A DNA stretch of 64,000 bases from Kiritimatiellia bacterium (GTDB lineage Bacteria; Verrucomicrobiota; Kiritimatiellia; UBA8416; JABMPJ01), in assembly GCA_030745755.1 (NCBI GenBank), contig JASLOA010000008.1:52453-116452 (forward strand), read 5' to 3'. The translations under genes were made by a program, and so were the position numbers. The notes below the pieces were generated by a model. It ran no database searches, was not told the DNA's origin, and saw nothing but the letters and a program-made list of their open reading frames with translations. Shown one piece after another: positions 20,385-27,892 of this stretch. Every line of letters begins with the position of its first letter. Position 1 is the stretch's first letter.

Positions 20385-21197
20385 TCAAGCAGGCAGCTCT
20401 ATGGAGCTCATGTACACATGCACCGCGGGTCCGGCGAGGGTCAGGCTGGTGACCGAGTCGCCCTGTCGCTCCAGTCCGATATGGAGCTGATCTCCTGTGA
20501 CAGTCGTGACCGTCACCGGGGGCGTGGTGCGGCCGCGCAGCGTCATGACGATCGCCGCCGCTGCAGCACCCGTTCCGCAGGCTCCGGTCTCGGCCTCCAC
20601 GCCGCGCTCATAGGTCCTGATCTCGATGTGCGAGGTGTCGACGCACCGCACAAAATTCACATTCGTGCCGGCCGGAGCAAAGTGGGGATGGTGCCGTATG
20701 GTGGCGCCCAGAGTCGCAACCGGGGCCTCGTCCAGATCCTGTACCTCCAGCATGACGTGCGGTACGCCGGTGTTGACTGAGCCGCAGGAAACGGGATGTT
20801 CATCCACTTCCAGATCGTAGCAGGGAGCGATATCTACAGGGTCAGGCAGGGACAGCTCAACCGCGTCGCCATTCACGTTGGCATGCACCACGCCCGCGTC
20901 GGTAACGATGGTCATGGATGCGGGAGCGATCCCTAGTTCGAAGGCGAGCCGCGCGGCACAGCGTGCCCCGTTGCCGCACATCTCGGCTGCCCGTCCGTCC
21001 GGATTGAAGAATCGCATGCGAAAATCGGCATCGGATGCGGCTTGCAGAAGTATGATGCCTTCGCACCCCACTCCAGTTCGACGGGCGGCAACGCTGGCCA
21101 TCCATTCCCGGTTGGCGAGGGGGAAGAGGCCAGCACGATCATCGAAAAGGATGAAATCGTTTCCGGCACCGTGCATCTTCCAGAAGGGCTGGGTCAT
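20385..21197 (-). CDS. dapF: Diaminopimelate epimerase
   Basis: A 270-aa enzyme that converts LL-DAP to meso-DAP for lysine and peptidoglycan synthesis. Family motifs are KMHGAGNDFILFDD, the first catalytic Cys in RAAEMCGNGARCAARL and the second in AETGACGTGAAAAA. FAPAGTNVNFV and YERGVEAETGACGTG fit the DapF fold of two mirror-image halves. Its ATG overlaps the stop of ctp (ATGA), so the two are translationally coupled. The rhaB stop is 8 bp away in the opposite orientation. Confidence 0.96.
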   Translation of the reverse strand: MTQPFWKMHGAGNDFILFDDRAGLFPLANREWMASVAARRTGVGCEGIILLQAASDADFRMRFFNPDGRAAEMCGNGARCAARLAFELGIAPASMTIVTDAGVVHANVNGDAVELSLPDPVDIAPCYDLEVDEHPVSCGSVNTGVPHVMLEVQDLDEAPVATLGATIRHHPHFAPAGTNVNFVRCVDTSHIEIRTYERGVEAETGACGTGAAAAAIVMTLRGRTTPPVTVTTVTGDQLHIGLERQGDSVTSLTLAGPAVHVYMSSIELPA

Positions 21198-23431
21198 GGC
21201 GTCTGCAGTAGCTGGTCAAACATGCGCATTAAGGGGTTGCGATCCTGCAGATTCTCTTGCTGACGCAGGGCGGCCGTGGCGTGCTGTGTGCCCGTGAAAT
21301 CTGCCAGGATCTGGAGCGCTTCCTCGAGAACCAGGTCGGCCTGTTCGCCCTTGTCGCTTTCGTCGCTGTCGGGTTCGGGAATGAGAGATTCCTGCAGTTC
21401 CGCCAGGTCGCGCTCAGAGCGGGCGAGGGCCAGGCGCCCCTCCAGGTCGAGAGGAAGTTCCTCTGCATCGTTGATGGCCTTAATGCGGTCCAACAGCTTC
21501 TGGTAGGCTCCAAAACGTTCACTCTTCCGGCGGCGCGCTTCGGATGCAGCGCGTAACTGGGGTTTGATGCCGTCCAGGTCGGCGACAGGCACGAAGCGCG
21601 TGGGCATGACGGCGGACCAGGGAATGGGGTTGGGTAGCGCGTCCTCGCCCAGCTTCATGAAGTCGAAGGGACTCGGAACAAGAATATCCGGCGCAACGCC
21701 GCGTAGCTGGGTCGATGACCCGGAGATGCGGTAGTAGCTCGCCGTTGTGACGCGCAGAGATCCCAGCCTGGCGTCGCGCCCAAGGCTGACAATCGTTTGC
21801 ACCGTGCCCTTGCCATGGGTCTTCTCCCCGCCCACAACCAGCGCGCGTCCGTAATCCTGCAGTGCGCCCGCGACGATCTCCGATGCCGAGGCACTAAGCC
21901 GATTGACCAGCACAACCAGCGGACCGGCGTAGGCCAGGCGCGGGTCGCGGTCGGGCAGAACGCGAATGCTGTGGCGCTCACGGACCTGGACCGTGGGTCC
22001 ACTCCTGATGAAGAGTCCTGTCATGCGAATGGCCTCCATGAGAGACCCACCGCCGTTGTTTCGCAAATCGAGAATGACACCTTCAACACCGTTGGTCTGC
22101 AGGCTGTGCAGGATGGTCTGCACATCTTTGGCTGCACTGCGATACTCGGGGTGGCGAGGGTCGTCGATGCTCATGCTGGCGTAGAAAGCGGGTAAACGAA
22201 TCACCCCGAAGGTACGTTCGTCGCCGTGGGTGTCGATGAGGGTGCGCAGACTCGAATCAGCCGCCTGTTCCTCGAGTTTGACCTCATCGCGGACGAGGTC
22301 GACCTGCTTGGTTGTGGAACCACTGGGGTCGGAGGCCGGGATAACGGACAACACCACACGGCTGCCCTTGGGTCCACGAATCAATGACACAATACGGTGC
22401 AGGGGCCAGTGGAGAACATCGACAATGGGCTCGGTGTCCTGCCCGACCGCGATGATCTTGTCGCCGGGGCGCAGGCGTCTGTCGCGTGTATCCATGTCGG
22501 CCGGGCCTCCCGGTATGAGGCGCACAACCTTTGCGGCGCCGTCCTCGGCCCTCAGTAGCGCCCCAATGCCGGTCAGCGAGAGCTTCATTTCGATGTCAAA
22601 GTCTTCAACGCTGCTGGCGGCCATATAGCCGGAGTGGGGATCGTAGGCATGCGCAAAGGCCGTAAGATACTTCTCGATCAACCATTTCCCGTCGCTGTCG
22701 TTGAGCATCGTCAACATCTGCTTGTATCGCCCCCGAATAAGCGCTTCGGGTGACAGGTCAGGTGTCTCGTCCAAGGCTGTCTCGTCGATGCTGTTGGTTC
22801 CGGCAGGCGGTGTGTCCGCGCTGACCGATGCCAAGGTGTTCGTAGGGGCAGGGGCGTCGCCGTCACTGTCTTCTTCCTCGCTACTCTCCTCGGCAATCTG
22901 TTTTGCGACGATCTGACGCAGGTACTCGTTCTTGATCTTGCGGCGCCACAGCTCGTTGCACTCGTCAGTGGTGCTGGGCCAATCGGCTTCGCGCCGGTTC
23001 CATCGGTAGGATTCCTTCTTCTGGAGGTCAAATCCGTCGGTCAGGAGCTGATCGGTATAGTCGTAGCGTTCCTGTACGCGCTGCTTGAAACGTGTAAACA
23101 CCTCCTCGGCAAACGTGAGATCGCCCTCGCCGACAGAGTCGTCCAGAGCCGTCTGATAATGAGCAAATTCGGCGACGTCCGACTGCAGGAAGTACATGTG
23201 GTCAAAATCGAGGGATCTGAGGAAGTTGGTCCAGGCACTCGCACTGACGGCGTCGTCCATCGGCAGTCGTAGCAGGTGGTAGGTGGGCATGCGTCGTGAA
23301 AAGCGCTCCGCGATGCGCGCACTCAGGTCGCTGTCGCTGCCTGATCCTGGCTCCGGCGAAGCCGGGGCCGCACCCGCCTGCATAAGCAGCAGGGCCGCTA
23401 CAATCGCCAATCTGTTGAGTGATGTGCGCAT
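21194..23431 (-). CDS. ctp: Carboxy-terminal (tail-specific) S41 protease
   Basis: A 745-aa periplasmic serine protease. A signal peptide (LAIVAALLLMQAGAAPASP) is followed by a Prc-type N-terminal helical domain (residues 30-230), a PDZ domain (GIGALLRAEDGAAKVVRLIPGGPADM...LRPGDKIIAVGQ) and the S41 core. ILDLRNNGGGSLMEA, the nucleophile region RLSASASEIVAGAL and the lysine in THGKGTVQTIVSL give the Ser/Lys dyad. A long C-terminal helical extension is present, as in Prc. A low-complexity acidic insert (EESSEEEDSDGD) lies near residues 185-200. Members trim envelope proteins. It is coupled to dapF downstream. Confidence 0.93.
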   Translation of the reverse strand: MRTSLNRLAIVAALLLMQAGAAPASPEPGSGSDSDLSARIAERFSRRMPTYHLLRLPMDDAVSASAWTNFLRSLDFDHMYFLQSDVAEFAHYQTALDDSVGEGDLTFAEEVFTRFKQRVQERYDYTDQLLTDGFDLQKKESYRWNRREADWPSTTDECNELWRRKIKNEYLRQIVAKQIAEESSEEEDSDGDAPAPTNTLASVSADTPPAGTNSIDETALDETPDLSPEALIRGRYKQMLTMLNDSDGKWLIEKYLTAFAHAYDPHSGYMAASSVEDFDIEMKLSLTGIGALLRAEDGAAKVVRLIPGGPADMDTRDRRLRPGDKIIAVGQDTEPIVDVLHWPLHRIVSLIRGPKGSRVVLSVIPASDPSGSTTKQVDLVRDEVKLEEQAADSSLRTLIDTHGDERTFGVIRLPAFYASMSIDDPRHPEYRSAAKDVQTILHSLQTNGVEGVILDLRNNGGGSLMEAIRMTGLFIRSGPTVQVRERHSIRVLPDRDPRLAYAGPLVVLVNRLSASASEIVAGALQDYGRALVVGGEKTHGKGTVQTIVSLGRDARLGSLRVTTASYYRISGSSTQLRGVAPDILVPSPFDFMKLGEDALPNPIPWSAVMPTRFVPVADLDGIKPQLRAASEARRRKSERFGAYQKLLDRIKAINDAEELPLDLEGRLALARSERDLAELQESLIPEPDSDESDKGEQADLVLEEALQILADFTGTQHATAALRQQENLQDRNPLMRMFDQLLQTP

Positions 23432-23499
23432 AGTGTAGGAACCGATCCAAGAGGCTATTATCTCACGTTTCTTGAATAGGTGTCACGGCTGAAAAGGAA

Positions 23500-23532
23500 G
23501 AGGCCGCACGATAACGCATATCGTACGGCCTC
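23500..23532 (-). terminator. Hairpin terminator downstream of the HU-like gene
   Basis: An inverted repeat with 13-nt arms and one mismatch (GAGGCCG.ACGAT against ATCGT.CGGCCTC) starts 20 nt after the HU stop. On the minus strand it is followed by TTCCTTTTC, a moderately U-rich tail. It lies between the HU-like gene and ctp, so it would end HU transcription and isolate the ctp-dapF unit. Confidence 0.6.
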
Positions 23533-23552
23533 AGCCAGAAACGTATCAACCG

Positions 23553-23825
23553 TTAGGCAGACATAACGGATTCTTTGCAGACCTTGGCGATCCTGAACTT
23601 GACGACCGTCTTGGCCGGAATATGAATCGACTCGCCTGTGGCCGGGTTACGACCCATGCGTGCCTTGCGGTTTACAAGCACGAGCTTCCCGAGACCGGGA
23701 ATGGTGAAGCCGTTCTTGGCTTCGACGTAGGCCAGTCCGGCCAACTCATCAATGAACTGTCCGCACTGGACCTTGGTCAGCCCGGTCTTCTCTGCGAGAC
23801 ACGCAAGTGTTTGACTCTTCGTCAT
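23553..23825 (-). CDS. HU-family DNA-binding protein
   Basis: A 90-aa nucleoid-associated protein. The N-terminus (MTKSQTLACLAEKTGLTKVQCGQFIDELAG) forms the helical dimer base, followed by GFTIPGLGKLVLVNRKARMGRNPATGESIHIPAKTVVKFRIAK, which contains the GRNPxTGE DNA-intercalating arm with its conserved Pro. The length is that of HU. The ATG at 23825 has an AGGAGG site 7 nt upstream. A second family member (IHF-like) is at 34570. The gene has its own terminator and stands alone. Confidence 0.93.
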   Translation of the reverse strand: MTKSQTLACLAEKTGLTKVQCGQFIDELAGLAYVEAKNGFTIPGLGKLVLVNRKARMGRNPATGESIHIPAKTVVKFRIAKVCKESVMSA

Positions 23826-24002
23826 TGGAACCCTCCTGTTTAGTGTTTGTGCGACCTCTCGGTCATCTGACAGCCCTGTGGGGCACAACGTTGCTTACCG
23901 TGACTCGATTATGGCGAGAATTGCGGAGGGTACAAGCCGAATCTTGGCTAATATCAGGGTTTTTTTTTGATGCCGGGCACCCAAGGAGAATGCGGCGCTC
24001 AG

Positions 24003-25100
24003 CTACTCTCCCGTGCCGCTCACGGCTGAGGGCAGCGGAAGATCCAGCCGGCGCAGGCGATTCACGAGATCCCCCTTGTCGATGCTCTTTATGTAGGCCT
24101 CGTCGGGCTCTACAAGCTCAGCCTGAACCAGTTTCGTAAGCGCCTCGTTCATAAGCATCATGCCCTTGCCGGCACCGACTTGCATAGCGGACTCGATCTG
24201 ATGGGTTTTACCGTCGCGAATGAGCGAGGCAATGCCGCTGTCGACCAGAAGGATCTCCATGGCCGCCACGCGGCCGCCGCCTCTGCGGCGACAGAGGGTC
24301 TGGCACACTGCTGCCTTCAGAGACGATGCGAGCATGGATCGGATCTGTGATTGCCTGTTGGCTGGAAAGGTGTCGATGATGCGGCTGACCGTGTTGATGG
24401 CGGTATTGGTGTGGAGGGTCCCGAACACCAGGTGGCCGGTCTCCGCGGTCTCGATGGCAATCTCCACCGTTTCCATGTCGCGCATCTCGCCGACGAGCAC
24501 GATGTCCGGGTCCTGGCGCAAGGCAGCGCGCAGGGCGCCGGAGAAACTGTTGGTGTGTGTGAAGACCTCGCGCTGCGTGATCAGGCACTTCTGATCCTGG
24601 TGGACAAACTCGATCGGGTCTTCGATCGTGATGATATGGTCAGTCCGTGTGGCATTGATCAGATCAATCAGCGCCGCGAGCGTCGTGCTCTTGCCGCTGC
24701 CCGTGGGGCCGGTGACCACCACCAGGCCCTTGGAGAGGTAACAGAGGTCACGGATGCCCTTGGGTAGATCCAGTTGGTCGGCCGTGATGACGCTTGAGGG
24801 AATAACGCGTAGTGTGCCTCCCATGCCATAGCGGTCTCGCCGGGCGTTGACGCGCAGCCGAACGAAGTTGGGAATCTCGTAGGCAAAGTCGGAATCGTTG
24901 CTCTCTCTGAACTCGGTTCTGTTCCGTTCAGGCATGATCTCAGTGAGAATCCGCTGAATGTCGGTGTCCGTGAGAACAGGCAGGTCCGTACGCTTGATGT
25001 CGCCATCACAGCGCAAGATCGGCGGTCGGCCAGCGGAAAGGTGCAGGTCGCTGCCGCCTTCCTCTACGAGTACCTTGCACAGATTATCAATTTCCGGCAT
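24003..25100 (-). CDS. pilT: Type IV pilus retraction ATPase PilT
   Basis: A 365-aa motor that powers pilus retraction and twitching. Features are SDLHLSAGRPPILRCDGDI near the N-terminus, Walker A VTGPTGSGKSTTLAALID, Asp box HIITIEDPIEFVH, Walker B IVLVGEMRDMETV and His box TGHLVFGTLHTNTA. It lacks the tetracysteine found in PilB. The segment AAVCQTLCRRRGGGRVAAMEIL corresponds to the PilT 'AIRNLIRE' region with variation. GGAGG lies 8 nt before the ATG. It is 28 nt from queC, and probably last in a unit tviB-like, queC, pilT. It is separate from the pilus operon at 10714-17416. Confidence 0.93.
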   Translation of the reverse strand: MPEIDNLCKVLVEEGGSDLHLSAGRPPILRCDGDIKRTDLPVLTDTDIQRILTEIMPERNRTEFRESNDSDFAYEIPNFVRLRVNARRDRYGMGGTLRVIPSSVITADQLDLPKGIRDLCYLSKGLVVVTGPTGSGKSTTLAALIDLINATRTDHIITIEDPIEFVHQDQKCLITQREVFTHTNSFSGALRAALRQDPDIVLVGEMRDMETVEIAIETAETGHLVFGTLHTNTAINTVSRIIDTFPANRQSQIRSMLASSLKAAVCQTLCRRRGGGRVAAMEILLVDSGIASLIRDGKTHQIESAMQVGAGKGMMLMNEALTKLVQAELVEPDEAYIKSIDKGDLVNRLRRLDLPLPSAVSGTGE

Positions 25101-25128
25101 GACTACAGCCTCCTTTCATGCTTCCCCG

Positions 25129-25806
25129 TTACAGACAGAGAAGCGGGTCGCTCTGACCTGCATGCGCGAATGCCTGCGCGCGTTCAGCACAGCTGGGACA
25201 ACGCCCGCACGGTTGGTCCCCGCCGCAATAGCAGGTCCATGTTTCGGCATAGTTGACCCCCAGCGCAAGACCAATCCTCACAACATCGGCCTTCCGCTTG
25301 TCCACAAAGGGGGCGCGAATCGTGATGGGTTGCTTCCTGTTGAGCGATAACAGTTCGTTGATTCGAACAAGAAAATCGGTCGTGCAATCCCAGTAGCCAT
25401 ACTCGTCCTGGGCCTGGGCTCCGTAATAGACGTCATGAACGGCGTGCGCCTCAGCATAGGCCGCCGCCAGGGAGAGAAGGACCATGTTGCGGTTCGGTAC
25501 ATAAGTGGGGGGCTGTTGCCGGTCGGCCTCCGGGATGTCGGCGAGGTCGGGGACCTCCGAGCTCAGATCGGTCAGAACGCTCCCTTTTGCAGTCAGACTG
25601 CCGAAACCGGAGATATCCAGGCTGCGATGCTCGTGAACGCCGACCGCTGCCGCCTGTGCTGCGGCGGCTTGCAGCTCGCGGGAATGGCGTTGGCCATAAT
25701 TGAAGGAGAGGGCGTAGATGTTAGAAATGCCCAGCGTACGGCTGACATAGTGCAAGAGGGTCGAGGAATCGATCCCGCCGGATAGAAGCACGACCGCGGA
25801 GGTCAT
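25129..25806 (-). CDS. queC: 7-cyano-7-deazaguanine synthase
   Basis: A 225-aa enzyme that makes preQ0 for queuosine tRNA modification. The PP-loop is VVLLSGGIDSSTLLHY, the adenylate site is SFNYGQRHSRELQAA, and YVPNRNMVLLSLAAAYAE is typical of QueC. The zinc site is C-terminal (TWTCYCGGDQPCGRCPSCAER). No queD, queE or queF is in the window. It starts 5 nt after the stop of the upstream dehydrogenase gene, so it is probably co-transcribed. Confidence 0.95.
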   Translation of the reverse strand: MTSAVVLLSGGIDSSTLLHYVSRTLGISNIYALSFNYGQRHSRELQAAAAQAAAVGVHEHRSLDISGFGSLTAKGSVLTDLSSEVPDLADIPEADRQQPPTYVPNRNMVLLSLAAAYAEAHAVHDVYYGAQAQDEYGYWDCTTDFLVRINELLSLNRKQPITIRAPFVDKRKADVVRIGLALGVNYAETWTCYCGGDQPCGRCPSCAERAQAFAHAGQSDPLLCL

Positions 25807-25811
25807 TCTTG

Positions 25812-27107
25812 TTACAGCCTTTCGTCAACCACATCAGGATCAAAAAACGCCTTCATGTCAAAGATGACAGACCCCTCTTTGGAGAACTTTTCCAGATCCA
25901 GCTCCCGGAACCGGTCATGCCCCACGGCAAGCACCACCGCGTCATACTCGGCCTTCTGCTCGGGACTCGGCCTGTCGATCAGTGCAATCTCGTACTCCGC
26001 CTCGACTTCGTCCCGGTCGGCCCAGGGGTCAAAGACATCGACCTGTACGCCAAAGTCGGTGAGCTCATCCACCACGTCGATCACACGCGAGTTGCGAATG
26101 TCGGGGCAGTTCTCCTTGAACGTGATGCCCAACACGAGCACGCGCGAATCCAGCACGCGGTGGCCCTGCTTGATCAGGAGCTTGATGATGCGCGAGGCGG
26201 CATAACGTCCCATGTTGTCGTTGAGTCGCCGCCCGGCCAGAATGATCTCGGGGTTGTAGCCTTCTGCCTGCGCCTTGTGGGCCAGGTAGTAGGGGTCCAC
26301 GCCGATACAGTGCCCACCCACCAGACCCGGACGGAAGGGCAGGAAGTTCCACTTTGTGCCGGCCGCTTCGAGTACGTCGAGCGTGTCAATGCCCAGGCGA
26401 TCAAAGATGATGGCCAGCTCATTGACGAAGGCGATGTTGATGTCGCGCTGCGAATTTTCGATTACCTTGGCGGCTTCAGCCACCTTGATCGTGGGGGCGA
26501 GATGGGTGCCGGCCTCAATAATGGAGGCGTAGAGAGCATCCACTGCTTTGGCCGCGCCCTCGTCCGATCCGGACGTAACTTTAAGGATCGTGGTCAGGCG
26601 GTGCTCCTTGTCGCCCGGGTTGATCCGCTCGGGGCTGTATCCGCAGAAAAAGTCGGTATTGAACTCGAGTCCGCTTTCGTGCTCGAGGATCGGTACACAG
26701 ACCTCTTCGGTGCATCCGGGATAGACCGTGCTTTCGTAGACGACAATCGCCCCCTTCGCCAGGACACGCCCAACCGTGGTCGACGCGGCGATAAGAGGGG
26801 TGAGATCGGGCTGCTTGCCGTCGTCAATGGGGGTGGGAACCGTCACAATGTAGAAGTCGCAGCCGGCCAGCTCGCCGGGATCCGAGGTATAGCTGAGCCG
26901 GGTTGCCGAAGCCAGTTCCTCGGCAGTGGTTTCCAGGGTGTGATCCACCTGGTTCTCCAGGTCCGCGATGCGCCCCTTCTTGACGTCAAATCCGACCGTG
27001 TCGAACTTTCGTCCAAACTCAACCGCCAGCGGCAGGCCTACGTATCCCAGTCCAATCACCGCAATCTTCACATCACCCGACGCTATCCTGTCCAAAATGT
27101 CATTCAT
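25812..27107 (-). CDS. UDP-N-acetyl-hexosamine 6-dehydrogenase (TviB/WbpA-like)
   Basis: A 431-aa NAD-dependent nucleotide-sugar dehydrogenase. The Rossmann motif is [41 protein letters not shown] and [18 protein letters not shown] are family marks, and the catalytic Cys is in [18 protein letters not shown]. The [16 protein letters not shown] and [19 protein letters not shown] segments fit the TviB/WbpA/WecC group rather than UDP-glucose dehydrogenase. It would make a UDP-hexosaminuronic acid for surface polysaccharide. The start lacks a clear ribosome-binding site. It heads the queC-pilT unit. Confidence 0.88.
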   Translation of the reverse strand: MNDILDRIASGDVKIAVIGLGYVGLPLAVEFGRKFDTVGFDVKKGRIADLENQVDHTLETTAEELASATRLSYTSDPGELAGCDFYIVTVPTPIDDGKQPDLTPLIAASTTVGRVLAKGAIVVYESTVYPGCTEEVCVPILEHESGLEFNTDFFCGYSPERINPGDKEHRLTTILKVTSGSDEGAAKAVDALYASIIEAGTHLAPTIKVAEAAKVIENSQRDINIAFVNELAIIFDRLGIDTLDVLEAAGTKWNFLPFRPGLVGGHCIGVDPYYLAHKAQAEGYNPEIILAGRRLNDNMGRYAASRIIKLLIKQGHRVLDSRVLVLGITFKENCPDIRNSRVIDVVDELTDFGVQVDVFDPWADRDEVEAEYEIALIDRPSPEQKAEYDAVVLAVGHDRFRELDLEKFSKEGSVIFDMKAFFDPDVVDERL

Positions 27108-27205
27108 GGTGAGGGAGACTAGCGTTCCGTTGCGTGACTTTCAAGCGGTGAGTGCATCCAGCGCCCAGCTGATGGTATTGATTTCACTGATCCCGTGAAG
27201 AGTGA

Positions 27206-27238
27206 TGGTCGGGGCGGGGAGATTCGAACTCCCGACCT
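27206..27238 (-). pseudogene. 3' half of a tRNA-Pro (33 nt, exact copy)
   Basis: These 33 nt are identical to positions 45-77 of the intact tRNA-Pro at 27576-27652: the last base of the anticodon-arm junction, variable loop, T arm, acceptor 3' strand and CCA. In place of the anticodon arm stands a palindrome (27239-27255), preceded by GCGCG, the same 5 nt that precede the anticodon arm in the intact gene. It lies 24 nt after the GIY-YIG stop codon on the same strand. It cannot form a tRNA alone. Confidence 0.9.
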
Positions 27239-27255
27239 TCCCGACTCCGTCGGGA
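27239..27255. repeat. 17-bp palindrome replacing a tRNA anticodon arm
   Basis: TCCCGAC-TCC-GTCGGGA has 7-bp perfect arms. It has the same length (17 nt) and position as the anticodon arm of tRNA-Pro, adjoining the 3' tRNA half. Read on the minus strand its centre is CGGAG. Confidence 0.9.
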
Positions 27256-27262
27256 CGCGCTG

Positions 27263-27529
27263 TCATAGGGTGTCAACATGCAAACCTGATGACTGTATCA
27301 GTTTGCGTATGGCTGCAGCGCTCTTCCACCCCTTCAGCTGCCGTTCACGAGTGGCGGCATCGCTGCGAGTGGCGTGGACCTCGTAGTATGGCATCCACCA
27401 AGGGCCTCGGCCACGGGTGGACTTGCTGCGTCCGGCGCGATGCCTATTGAAACGGTCGAGGATATTGTCTGTATGGCCTATGTAGAATCGGCTGCTTGAT
27501 CTGCTCTGAAGGATATAGACGAAGAACAT
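27263..27529 (-). CDS. GIY-YIG nuclease family protein in a split-tRNA locus
   Basis: An 88-aa single-domain GIY-YIG endonuclease. The two strands are FVYIL (Tyr5) and RFYIGHT (Tyr16-Ile-Gly18), the catalytic Arg is in [18 protein letters not shown] (Arg26), and the metal-binding Glu is in [11 protein letters not shown] (Glu62). Size and sequence place it with the short stand-alone YhbQ/URI-like proteins, which have no separate DNA-binding domain. It starts 46 nt downstream of tRNA-Pro on the same strand, has no recognisable ribosome-binding site, and ends 7 nt before a GCGCG-palindrome-tRNA half. The context suggests DNA cleavage at a tRNA gene, which is inference. Confidence 0.88.
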   Translation of the reverse strand: MFFVYILQSRSSSRFYIGHTDNILDRFNRHRAGRSKSTRGRGPWWMPYYEVHATRSDAATRERQLKGWKSAAAIRKLIQSSGLHVDTL

Positions 27530-27561
27530 GGGAAAGGTCCGGTTCCAGTCGCGGCGAAGTG

Positions 27562-27579
27562 ACCAACCTGAAGGTTGGT
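27562..27579. repeat. Hairpin overlapping the tRNA-Pro 3' end
   Basis: ACCAACCT-GA-AGGTTGGT is an inverted repeat with 8-bp arms whose right arm includes the CCA-complement of tRNA-Pro. In the transcript it would put the tRNA 3' end in competition between its acceptor stem and this hairpin, or form a processing signal before the GIY-YIG gene. Confidence 0.6.
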
Positions 27580-27652
27580 CGGGGCGGGGAGATTCGAACT
27601 CCCGACCTCTTGCTCCCGAAGCAAGCGCGCTACCAGGCTGCGCTACGCCCCG
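27576..27652 (-). tRNA. tRNA-Pro (anticodon CGG)
   Basis: A complete 77-nt tRNA. The acceptor CGGGGCG pairs with CGCCCCG, with the first C characteristic of tRNA-Pro. The D arm contains GCGCAGCCTGGTAGCGC; the anticodon arm is CTTGC-TTCGGGA-GCAAG with anticodon CGG, reading CCG. The T arm is GGGAG-TTCGAAT-CTCCC, the discriminator is A and CCA is encoded. Exact copies of its first 27 and last 33 nt lie on either side (27709-27735 and 27206-27238). Confidence 0.97.
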
Positions 27653-27690
27653 CCGTAAACTCTGCTTGTCTCAACTTGTGTGGTGGACCT

Positions 27691-27708
27691 TCCCGACGTA
27701 CGTCGGGA
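27691..27708. repeat. 18-bp perfect palindrome adjoining the tRNA-Pro 5' half
   Basis: TCCCGACGTACGTCGGGA is a perfect palindrome. It stands where the anticodon arm of tRNA-Pro should begin and is followed on the minus strand by AGGTC, the same 5 nt that follow the arm in the intact tRNA. The arms match those of the palindrome at 27239-27255 (TCCCGAC/GTCGGGA). Confidence 0.92.
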
Positions 27709-27735
27709 CGCGCTACCAGGCTGCGCTACGCCCCG
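27709..27735 (-). pseudogene. 5' half of a tRNA-Pro (27 nt, exact copy)
   Basis: These 27 nt are identical to positions 1-27 of the intact tRNA-Pro: acceptor 5' strand and full D arm, ending exactly at the first base of the anticodon stem. It lies 20 nt downstream of tRNA-Asp and about 56 nt upstream of the intact tRNA-Pro, all on the minus strand. After the palindrome and AGGTC the sequence departs from the tRNA. Confidence 0.9.
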
Positions 27736-27755
27736 ACATATGGGACCTCCAAGAG

Positions 27756-27833
27756 TGGCGGGAGCGACGAGACTCGAACTCGCAACAACCAGATCGACAG
27801 TCTGGGACTCTAACCAAATTGAGCTACGCCCCC
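27756..27833 (-). tRNA. tRNA-Asp (anticodon GTC)
   Basis: A 78-nt tRNA. The acceptor GGGGGCG pairs with CGCTCCC (one G-T pair), the D arm contains GCTCAATTTGGTTAGAGT, the anticodon arm is CCAGA-CTGTCGA-TCTGG with GTC, and the T arm is GCGAG-TTCGAGT-CTCGT. G73 is the discriminator typical of tRNA-Asp, and CCA is encoded. It is the first gene of the minus-strand tRNA cluster. Confidence 0.95.
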
Positions 27834-27892
27834 TCAAAAAGGAGCCCGTATAATAGTCAGGCGCGCGCCGATGGCAACAAAAAAAATCCAGG

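Noticed and set aside
25809..27122. Long plus-strand open frame opposite the nucleotide-sugar dehydrogenase
   Set aside because: It is antisense to a gene with clear Rossmann and catalytic motifs; no motif was found in the translation.
27256..27690. Group I intron interrupting tRNA-Pro
   Set aside because: The flanking halves lack the whole anticodon arm and have palindromes there, and the insert carries a full tRNA; I could not find intron core elements by eye. A covariance-model search would settle it.
27206..27735. Split tRNA genes joined in trans, as in Nanoarchaeum
   Set aside because: The self-complementary sequences next to the halves recall that arrangement, but both halves lack the anticodon, so joining them cannot give a working tRNA, and an intact tRNA-Pro is present.
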